Position numbers and translations under genes: made by a program. From the NCBI GenBank assembly GCA_020152595.1, contig JAIGNY010003296.1, positions 554,501-618,500 of the forward strand: DNA of 64,000 bases. Direction: 5' to 3'. How positions within the stretch are numbered: position 1 is the first letter of the stretch; every line of letters begins with the position of its first letter. This DNA comes from Chiridota heheva (lineage: Eukaryota > Echinodermata > Holothuroidea > Apodida > Chiridotidae). Shown here piece after piece: positions 40,401-52,400 of this stretch. A model generated the notes under the pieces. That model did not search any database, was not told the DNA's origin, and saw nothing but the letters and a program-made list of their open reading frames with translations.

Positions 40401-43400
40401 AGCCAGGGTATTGGCTGTAATGAGATGTAATGTTGAATAATTCCTTGAATTAGAAGCCATATAAGTGTGCAGCAGAACATTCCACAAAAATATATATATA
40501 TTTGTTAGCTTTGATCAAAATTGATTTGGGATATTCTTATGGACATTTTAATCAAAATTAATTACCCTGTCTAAAATTAGATGATTGACAGCTTTTTCAA
40601 CCAATCACCACATAAATTTGCTTAGCAACAAAATCTGCATAACTAAGTGGGGCAAACATCCTCTGCATACTGGTACAGTACAGCCAGCTAGCGAAGTGGG
40701 CTCATGTAATCAATGCAATTTACTGTACAAAACAAATTTCTGCACACAGTGACCAAAATTTGCAGTGCGGGCTTTGTAAATCTGATTGCTGTCACCCAGA
40801 AGTTCCCATTTGCTAAAAACTCTAAAGATCCAGAGATAGGCCATAGATTAATCAAAGCTTGTGGCAGGCCTCGCGAACATCTAAATGTCAATGCATTGGT
40901 AATGCATGATTGCGGATTTTGAGGTTTGTTTGCCCCACCTAGTTACCATGTTGCTATGGTGGGTGTGGCTTACTTTGTAACTCAGAGACGTTAATTGTCA
41001 TTGGGGCATTCTTTTAGAGTATGTAGTTGACCTGTATGCCTTCCTGTCAGAAAGCCTGACATTGGTCTATATTAGCTATAAAAAAAATGGAATGAAATTT
41101 TGAATAATTCATTAGATTAAAAAGTTCAAGTATGCTGCAGGAGATTCCCACCAAAATATTTTGTTTGCTTTGATCAATTTTAATTCAAGAATATTTGATA
41201 GGCATTTTTTTTTGTAATTAGTTGATAAACTTAGGGCATTGGGGCACAGCATCCAGTTGACCTGCATGCCTGTCAGCAAGCCCAAATATTGGCTGTATAA
41301 AGATAGGAGATATAATGTTGAAAAATTAATTGGAATAGAAGCCATATACTTGTGCAGCAGAAAGTTTCACAACAAATATTTTGTTAGCTCTAATAAAAAA
41401 TTTGATTTGAGATACTTTATGGTCATTTTTCTCTTGATTAATGCAAGCCCAGATATTGGCTTATTCTTTGACGTTGAATAATTCATGAAGGGGCAGCAAA
41501 TTTGACCTGTTTTGATTGAGTCTTTGCAATGCCCCAAATAAAATTCTAGCAGGAATACAGTTTCTCATCATTTGCAGTGACTAAGATTTAGGATAAAACA
41601 ATTTCAAAAAGATGTTGTGCTGTCCGTCTGCCCAGTCATACATCACAAATTTTACATGAATTTATGACTAAATAACCCTCTTTGGGAGGAATAGTCCATC
41701 AATCATTTATGGGCATTGCACAAAAATGGTTTGATTTTTTTATGGTCAACCAAGGACTAATCTGTTCCACTTCACTGCAAAGGAGGTTTATGGCTTTAGC
41801 CCCACATAAATGACCTATTGTGTATGGTGTAACAATAGCTGGTTGCTAGCAGGTAAAATGTGAAGGGGCTCTCAGCTTGAAGGTGTGGATTACCCCTGTG
41901 TGTGTATGGTATGACAATAACTGGTTGCTAGCAATTGAACTGTGAGAGGCTCTTGGATTAGAAGGTGTGGATTACTCCTAATTTAGAAAAAATGAGGGTG
42001 TCGGGTTGATGAGTCCAAAGGATATAAATTTTAATGTAAAAAACTGATCAAACTTTGGTCAGCCTTAACTAAAAGTACTCTAGTGCTCAGATTCTAATAC
42101 TCTTTAAGGACATATAAATTGGTACATGTCCATTTACTTATAAAATGGCGGCTCAACATGCAAGTATTTGGTGATTCATCAAACCAAGCTCTAGAAACCA
42201 TATGAGCTATAACATCAATTCTTTACACTATAATCCATTTCCATCTAAAAGTTCACTGACCTGGAGGCAATCTTCAGCAGGTAATGTGTTGGAGGAATAC
42301 ACAAAATGATATGCAAATTTCTTTTGACCCGTGACACAAAATACTTCATGGGATCCACCAATAGGTTAGGCATATTTCTTTTGATAGCTGGAGTTAATGC
42401 CTGGATATTAAAAGAAAGAAGAAAAAACACTTATTCATTTAAAACAAAAACTACCAAAATACAATCACAGAAACCTATGAAATGATTTGTGAAAGTGTTC
42501 AAGCAAATCTGTATAAGAGGACAATTACAAGATGAAGAAAGAATTTAAAATGCTTCTCTCCATTCTAAATTTATCCAAGTCTCAATCATTTGTGTAAAAA
42601 GGATGAAAAACCACATCTTCTGACATCACATCCTCACATCCTCACTTTTTTTGTATTTATATTGCTTTCAGCCAGAGATTTTGACACATTTAACCATTGA
42701 ATATTTATAGAAGTTCTAAAATATAATCTATTAAAGGATTAGTTACAGTGGTCAAGTAAGTTCCTCTTATATAAAAGAGGAATTTAAAAGAAAGAAAATG
42801 GTAAAGAAACTACTTTAATATCTTATTCCATTAAGGCAATATCCAAGTTTTAAGCTCTGTCTTTTCTATGTAGAAATGACTGGTGTAGTAAGTCAACTAT
42901 GGAAGGTTGGTGCCTGCATCCTCACATTCTTAGCAATTGCTAATGTATTTTTAAAAATAATTTATTTAACTTTTGTACTATTTTTTAAACTTATTTTTCC
43001 TCAAACTTTTTAGGTGGTAAATTATAATCACCCAGGCTTACAAGATTCTTTTTAATACTTTCTTTTCATATCCAATGGTTTTTAAGCCACAAAATCGCAG
43101 GACAAAATATGATAGAATACATAAAGTCTTTGAGGAATCTGAGGCTGTGATGTCACAACTAATCTGATTTCAGTACTCTCTGCAAAAATGAGATCAAACT
43201 TTAAACTTTGAATATCTCACTAACGGAATAACATTTTTGAATGCTTTCTTCACCATTTTGTTTCGTTTGAGTTTCTCTTTCATATAAGATGGCCTTGATT
43301 GACCCCCTAACTAATCCTTTAAATTAGCTATGATTTTCCACTAAAACAAAAATGAGGCTTAGAATACTAGTCCAACACTTACTGCAAGGAGGCTCTCCAG

Positions 43401-46400
43401 TTCATCATTGGAGAAAAGAGGAGGATATTCTCCTGACACCAGCAGACTGTTGATAGCATCAAGATACTCTTTATCTCGCAAATCACGTCCCTGTTGACAA
43501 GAAGACAAAACATGACCATCATTCAACATTTTCAATATCCATAATCTTATACAAACACACAAGGTTTCTGGTTTGCCATCTTTGGAGAATATTCCCATAG
43601 GCCGTTGCTCTTTCCGCATACTGACAAATGTCTTATTTAGGCGAAACAAAATTTGGCTGAATTATTATATCCGCATACTGACGAATGTCTCTGACGCTTA
43701 ATGAATTAAGATTAGGCTTAAAATATATTTATTGTAAGTAAGCATTTTCTCAATTCCAATGATATATAAAGCTACATAATATGCTTATCAACTTTTATCT
43801 ATCAAGCATCGAACGTTCCGAACATTCGTCAGTACGTGGAATTAATCAATTTCAATTTTGACTTTCGTTGGTACACAAATGACATTCATCACTACGTGAA
43901 AAGAGGAATGAATTTTATGCCTTGTCCGTTGTCGAGCCGCCAATGAATATTCTAGTAAGATTCTTTTATGTAAGGCCTCTCTTATTTGAAAAAATTGTCT
44001 TTCGGTGAGATTGCACATAATAATACCATAATACGAGGACTTACGTGACTATGAGGACTCACGTGACTACGAGGACTCACGTGACTACAAGTACTCACAT
44101 GACTACGAGGACTCGTGCGACTACCAGGACTCACGTGACTACCAGGAACCTGCAAAACCATATCTCATGGTCTACCTCACAATGGTCAAAACTACTCTTT
44201 TTTACTTACAAAATCCTGAGCAAGATTTGGATTAAATAAGTAGCAATATATTATTTTATAAAAAGTTAAAGGATTAGTTCAGGGGTCAAGCAAGTCTATT
44301 TTACATAAAAGAGGACTTCAAAAGAAACAAAATGGTGAAGAATGCCTTCAAAAATCTTATTTCATTAAGGAGATATTTAAGTTTAAAGTTTGGTATTATT
44401 TGTGTAAAAACGACTGAAATCAGACTAGTTGTGATGTCTTAGCCTAAAATTCCTCAGACTTCATGTATTCTATCATATTCTGTTCTGGGATTCTGTGGCC
44501 TAAAAACCATGGGATATGTCAAAAAAAGAAGTAAACCTGAATCTAGGAGGGGTATGTATATTATATCACTTGAAGAAAGTTTGAGGATAAATAATTTAAA
44601 TAGTGCAAAAGATTAAATAAACTTTCTTTGAAATACATAAAGACTTTGAGGAATCTGAGGCTATGACATCACAACTAGTCTGATTTCAGTCATTTCTACA
44701 GAAATAATACCAAAATTTAAACTTGAATATCTCCTTAGCGGAGAAAGATTTTTGAATGCTTTCTTCACCATTTTCCTTTTTTCTTTTTTTTATTCCTTTT
44801 TCATACAAGATAAACACACTTGACCACTGAACTAAACTTTTTGGCAAAGCTCACGTAATGCAGAAAGATTACAAGATTAATATGAAAAGATAGCAATCAA
44901 TCCCAATTCATTTTAAACAACTTAATTTGGCAAGCATAGGCAAGATTTGGTGGAGCAAGGGGGACTTCCCCCAACTTTTTTGTTCAAATTGATATATCTT
45001 GCATCATGATTTTTGCATCTTAGCATGATTCCCCCCTGACCCCCCCCCCCCCTCCCTTCTCTCCATACACACTTTTGACTTTGCCCACCCACTTTTACTA
45101 GGTAAACTATTCCCAATCTATGGTGACAAGTACAGTGGGAAAAACATCACATAACTTACACTGAACAGTAGGGTCAGCATTTTGCCTTCTGTTCCCGAGA
45201 GCCTGACAGCTGATCTCAGCCCATCAAAGAAAGTATTGGACCTGGAGCTGTCTATGGGATGGATGGGCATGTCAGCAACATGGAGGGCTAGATTCACCAG
45301 AGTAGTCAGGTGACTGCCAATTGCACCAATCATCAGTATGTTCCCTCTGGACAAAAAATAACATTAAAACACCATAATTTATATGCAATATTCTAGAGAA
45401 TATTAACTTGAAATATATCATTGTGTTAACAATGACAAAATCTAATTTTTCATCTCAATTGAAAAAAGGTACTTCTTCATCCCACTCAAGCATTATCTTC
45501 TAAAGTTTAAAATGAAATAACATTATAATTCTTAAATTTCTGCACATTTTGTCTAAGCACAGGAAGAAACAGGGGTCCAGACACCCCCATCCCCAATCAT
45601 TATCTTCTAAAGTTTAAAATGAAATAACATTATAATTATCATCTTCCTGTACATCTTGTCTCAGCACAGGGGGTAAGAGGGAGGGAGAGGGAAGAAGGGG
45701 GAGAGAAAGGAGGGGTGGAAGGGTCCAGGCTACCCACCCCAACATTATCTTCTAAAGTTTAAAATGAAATAACATTATAATTATCATCTTCCTGTACATC
45801 TTGTCTGAGCACAGGGAGAAACAGGGGTCCAGACACCTCCTCCCCTGTCATTATCTTCTAAAGTTTAAAATGAAATAACATTATAATGCTTATCTTCCTG
45901 TACATCTTGTCTGAGCACAGGGGGTGGGGGTGAGGGAGGGGGCAGGGGTCCAGGTTCCCACCCCATCATTATCTTCTAAAGTTTAAAATGAAATAACATT
46001 ATAATTCTCTTCTTCCTGTACATCTTGTCTGAGCACAGGGAGAAACAGGGGTCCAGCCACCCCCATTCCCCCGTCATTATCTTCTAAAGTTTAAAATAAA
46101 ATAACATTATAATTCTCATTTTCCTGCACATCTTGTCTTGATAAAAGGTACAATAAGTGCTATTTGAAGTGAAGTCTGAACTCCACTAAACAAACCTCTG
46201 ATGATGATTATATCCGCATCAGCTTCAAAACAATTTTTTTTTTTTCCTACATATACAAAATAACTTACCCGTGGTGAAAGCTGAGAATACGATGGATTCT
46301 GATCACGTGATAGATGACATCATCGGACAGCATGATGTTGATGATCACATTACCAAACTCCTCATTGTAACGAGTCAGGTGTGACTGGACACACCTGTGA

Positions 46401-49400
46401 ACCTGCTCCAAATTCGACACAGGTTGAAGCACAACCTACACACAGGGACAACAAAAATGATAGTATGAACATGATGATCCAAGAGGCCTATTACTTTCCA
46501 ACCCCAAGTCCCCATTGGCAAATGGAACAAGTCGGAGAGATTATATTTCAAACCCCTGTCTCCACTAAGTCTCACTCTCCTGGACTCTTTCATGAACTTC
46601 CAAATTGAAATAAAATTATGGTACTTTATCCAGTACTGAGTAAAAAGAAATATATATATACATATCATTATTTATTAAAAGAACACATTTGGTTTCGTCA
46701 TATGTCAAAAGTATACAAATAATTTAATTTTACATATTCTCTTTAAACCTTGCATCATTTGAATCACATTTTCACGGGTCAATATTAAGAAAATTTGCCA
46801 CTGTTCCATGGAACAGTGGATTCTCAAATAACACTGTTCCGGATCAGATTTCACTGTTCCAACTTTTTGCTGGTAACATGACACATTCCTTCTTCAAAAT
46901 GGGTTTAATTAACAACTATTTTTTGGGTTAATATGTGCAAATATTTATGTCGGTAATTAGTATTTACATGCATTAAGCATCCTGTAGGAAAAGTCATTCA
47001 TGTGCAAGCAGCCTTGCATGTGTATTCACAATTGCAGGCGAAGTGGCAAAAACTTGTTCTTAGTGGAAGAAATCCTTTTTATGATGATCTCACTGTTGGA
47101 CAAATGCATTTTTGAGCAGAAATCAAATTATTGATCATTGTGAAAATGCTTGTGAAAAGAATACTGTTCCATAGGAAGAGTGGTCTTCACTGTTCCTGCC
47201 TAAAAAGCACTGTTCTTGGAACAACGGAACAATGGGAAAATTTAAAAAAAAGTGCATTTTGTTTCTGATTAGGTCAAAGGAAGACTGGTGAAACATAGTT
47301 TTGCCGTTCAACATTGTAGCCACAAAGATTTTGTTGTTTTTGTTATATGTACATTAAATTGATGATGTCCTCAAAATGCTTACTCTAATGGTTTTCTGCG
47401 ACATGGAGGTCACCGGCCTTTGGTACGCTCTGGGCTCGATGGGAAATGTGACAAAATGGTCATACCACTCCTCTCCTTCTTCAACTTGCGGAAAATACTG
47501 TGAATTGAAGAAAAAATCATCAGAAAATATCTAAATAATATTAGGTGTTCATAGCACTTTCAAATATTCAAGTGTTAAATTTTGAGCTTGACCATTAGAT
47601 CAAATCTACTACTTTTTCTACCAATGAATCATTTATCCTCGTGTCAAACACTTCTCAGTACTTATTCTTTACTATTCAGCAGTCATATATCATAAATGAT
47701 GGCAATTTTTCTGACTGTTTTCAATCAGTGATCTCTCATTTCTAATCATTATTAGTATTTGTTTTTAGGACATTTCAAAATTTCTTGATGTCCCCAGTGT
47801 CCCCTTCCACACCTTACTATTTTAACCCCTCTCTCCCCCCCCCCCCATTTAATGTTTTATATTTTCAAATTAGGTTAAAACACAAACAAATCTACCAATG
47901 GAACTTGGGGTTAGAGAATTAATACCCAAGGATGGAATTAATCTAGAATTATAACGCTAATTATTTAGTTCTTTGTGACGCTAAACTGTTCAAACAGTTT
48001 TATTAAAGATCGTAAAAGTAAAAAAAAAACTCACTACTTTTATGATTTCCTGAAGATTCTGGTTGAACCAAGTAACATCAGATGACCTACACAGGCGATC
48101 CCTCATGATGCACTGGACCTCGTGGTGCCACAGGGATACCACCATGCTGATTTCCCCTCTAGCCTCCTCAGACAATCGCATCAGGCACTTCAAGAAAAAA
48201 AAAAAAGACTTAAAGACCCTTTAAAAAATTATGATAGTGAGGATACAAAATAATTAGAAAGACATATGATTGAAACTGATTTAATTGATCTATCTTGCCA
48301 TTCTGACATATCTTCTGACAGCTTGGTACCAAGCAAATGAATGAGCTTGATACCAAGCCAATGGAGAAGCTTGGTACCAAGCAAATAAAGGAGCTTGATA
48401 CAAAGCAAATGAAGGAGCTTGGTACAAAGCATATGAAGGAGCTAGGTAACAAGCCAATGAAGGAACTTGGTATCAAGCAAATGAAAAAGCTTGGCACCAA
48501 GCAAATAAGGGAGCTTGGTACCAAGCAAATGAAGGAGCTTGGTAACAAGCCAATGAAGGAGCTTGGTACCAAGCAAATGAAGGAGCTTGGTACCAAGCAA
48601 ATGAAGGAGCTAGGTACCAAGCATATGAAGGAGCTAGGTAACAAGCCAATGAAGGAACTTGGTATCAAGCAAATGAAAAAGCTTGGCACCAAGCAAATAA
48701 GGGAGCTTGGTACCAAGCAAATGAAGGAGCTTGGTAACAAGCCAATGAAGGAGCTTGGTACCAAGCAAATGAAGGAGCTTAGTAACAAGCTTGGTACCAA
48801 GCAAATGAAGGAGTTTGGTACCAAGCCAATGAAGGTGCTTGGTACCAAGCCAATGAAGGAGCTTGGTACCAAGCAAATGAAGGAGCTTGGTACCAAGCAA
48901 ATGAAAGAGCTTGTTACCAAGCAAATGAAGGAGCTTGGTACCAAGCAAATGAAGGAGCTTGGTACCAAGCAAATGAAGGAGCTTGATACCAAGCAAATGA
49001 AGGAGCTTGGTACCAAGCAAATGAAAGAGCTTGGTACCAAGCAAATGAAGGAGCTTGGTAACAAGCCAATGAAGGAACTTGGTAGCAAGCAAATGAAGGA
49101 GCTTGGTACCAAGCAAATGAAGGAGCTTGGTACCGAGCAAATGAAGGAGCTTGGTAACAAGCCAATGAAGGAGCTTGGTACCAAGCAAATAAAGGAGCTT
49201 GATACCAAGCAAATGAAGGTGCTTGATACCAAGCAAATGAAGGTGCTTGGTACCAAGCAAATGAAGGAGCTTGGTACCAAGCCAATGAAGGGGCTTGGTA
49301 CTAAGCAAATAAAAGAGCTTGTTACCAAGCAAATAAAGGAGCTTGATACCAAGCAAATGAAGGTGCTTGATACCAAGCAAATGAAGGTGCTTGGTACCAA

Positions 49401-52400
49401 GCAAATGAAGGAGCTTGGTACCAAGCCAATGAAGGGCTTGGTACCAAGCAAATAAAAGAGCTTGTTACCAAGCAAATGAAGGAGCTTGGTACCAAGCAAA
49501 TGAAGGAGCTTGGTACCAAGCAAATAAAAGAGCTTGTTACCAAGCAAATGAAGGAGCTTGGTACCAAGCAAATGAAGGAGCTTGGTAACAAGCCAATGAA
49601 GGAACTTGGTAGCAAGCAAATGAAGAGCTTGGTACCAAGCAAATGAAGGAGCTTGGTACCGAGCAAATGAAGGAGCTTGGTAACAAGCCAATGAAGGAGC
49701 TTGGTACCAAGCAAATAAAGGAGCTTGATACCAAGCAAATGAAGGTGCTTGATACCAAGCAAATGAAGGTGCTTGGTACCAAGCAAATGAAGGAGCTTGG
49801 TACCAAGCCAATGAAGGAGCTTGGTACCAAGCAAATGAAGGAGCTTGTTACCAAGCAAATGAAGGAACTTGATACCAAGCAAATGAAGGAGCTTGGTACC
49901 AAGCAAATGAAGGAGCTTGGTACCAAGCATATGAAGGAGCTTGGTAACAAGCCAATGAAGGAACTTGGTACCAAGCAAATGAAGGAGCTTGGTACCAAGC
50001 AAATGGTTCGAGCAAATGAAAGCTTGGTAACAAGCCAATGAAGGAGCTTGGTACCAAGCAAATGAAGAAACTTACCAGGCTCCTTCAAGCAAAGGAAGGT
50101 ACCAACAAATGAAAAGATTGGTACCAAGCAAATGAAGAAGCTTGGTACCAAGCAAATGAAGGATCACCTTTCAGGGGAGCAAGAACCGCACAAAAAAAAT
50201 TGCAGTTACATGTTTCTATCAAACATTGCTGCTAATCAGGAAATCTTCAATTTTCAGGAAATACCCTTTATTCTTCATTTGATTTATTAGAATTCAAGGC
50301 TGAAGTGACATGCATGGACAGAGCTGCTAATTTTTACAAAGCTTCCCATGTACTGTTTTGCATCCAAGGACATGTACAAAAGCTACCGCCTCAAACCCCA
50401 TACACACACAAAACAAAAATAAAAAACATATTTCAAATAAATTACCTGAAAAGCCTTGGTGATGTCCCTCAAGGTAAACATGTAGTGGGTCCTTCCAGGC
50501 ATGGGAGCTGGCCTCAAGACATTTGGACGGTGGTCAACAACTGGCATGATGCATTGACAATAGCTTCATGCAAGTCTTGAGCCAAGCTCTGTCCATTTTG
50601 CTTGGTCATGTTACCGTCAAGGAGGGCATCAATGATACCCTGAAGGGCTGACTCTCTCGCTTCCGGGAGGTTCACCACTGCAAAATGTCTCTGTAAAATC
50701 AATAAAAATGGGAATAGTTCAATACATCCGAGTCATTAGGCATATTAAGTGCTTATGTCATTTCCTTGGCGTGAGCGTATCTTCTGGATGGTATGCCAGT
50801 CCATCACAGGTTAACTCCCCAGCAATACTGGTACTCATTTTAGAGCTGAGTGAACTGGAGCAAGTAGAGTAAAGTGTCTTGCTTAAGGACACAATGCAGC
50901 ACTCAAGGCAGGAATCGAACCAGGTACCTTTCATATATACAAGCAAGACTCCTTCACCACTCAGCCACTGCATCTCTATAAAGGAGAATGGGCATCATGG
51001 TTCATTCTTTTTATGATTTCCTGAAAGGAAATTATGCTTAAATAATAAAATTAGTTGTATATCTATTTATTTTTGGTGAAATAGACCTTTTCAAATGGAT
51101 TTTAGCCGAACGTGATTACTTCAGTACTTTGACCAATCAACTGCTGGGGAAATTTTCTCTAAGTTACCCAACCTATCAGGTGTAGTTTTGGAGGAAAGAG
51201 TTGTAAGCAACAACGGAGCACATATTACTTTCATGTATAACGCATGTATGATACATGTGTTTAAAGAAAATTTTCAATATGCTTGGTCCCAAACCATGCA
51301 TGGATTGTGCAAAGGGCCAAAATTCCCAGTATTTGACTGAACAATAATATTCCCCCAGTATACAATTGGTCCATAGGTCCAGGGGACACGTGAATTTTGG
51401 TCATGTGACATTATTTTAATTAGTTTTTCGGAAATTGCCGATTTAATTTGTTTGTTTGATGAGGGCTTAACGACACCACAACAATGAGGGTCAAATTGTG
51501 CCTGAAAGGTTAGAGGTAGGAAGGAAAGAAAATAGGGGGAGAATGAGAGAATTACAAGAACTAAAAGTCAGAAAGCTGGGATCGAGAGAGGAGGTGCATG
51601 GGTGAAGAAAAACAAAGTAGAGAGAGCAGGGTGGAAGAGGAGGACTAAATATAGTTGTAGAGGGAAGCATGATAAAGGAAGGAGATAATTTTATCCAGAG
51701 GGTTTTTCTGGAAGAACTAAGCAATTGAGTTGTGGGGAGTGAGGGAAGCTCTGAGAAGGTTGTACAGGGGGCAAGCAAGGAGAATGTGATGGGCTGTGAG
51801 GGTGCAATGACAACTGTTCCAGAGGGGTTGAGGGGCTCATTCAGATTTGAAAAGGTCTATAAGCAACTGCCCTTAATTACAATTGCATGTTTTTGTACAT
51901 TTCTGATGATATTTACTTCATGTAATAATAACATATATTATTCTGGTCACAGCGTATTTTTGCCTTCAAGAAACAAAGCAATTTTACAATATTGAGATAA
52001 CTGACATCATGATAACAAAACAAATATGATATGTAATATACCATCAGTCTGTTGGGTGGGCATTTATTCTCAGCACTTGGGTGATGGTTTTGCGTAAATG
52101 CTGACAGAACCACTAGATCCTCAATGGTCCGCCATTCAAATGGTTTTTGGAGACCAACCAAAGATTTCTCATCCATGAGTTGTCTTAGCAGTTCGTTACA
52201 TCGCTGGACGCCACACTCATCTTCCGGGGGTAGATTCAGATCGTCAATGAACACTTGAAGGCGCTTGTTGTCTTTGGCTCCATATACAAAACCTTCAAAG
52301 AACCACAAGATTATACAGATCTGACTATCGATTATCCACTTGAAATTACTCTTATTGCAAGTTAAAATATCTTCTTTTTTTTTTTTTCGTGCCCATGCTA

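Noticed and set aside
48210-49811. Long open frames on both strands (533 codons minus, 372 codons plus)
   Set aside because: By-products of a 24-bp repeat without stops in several frames.
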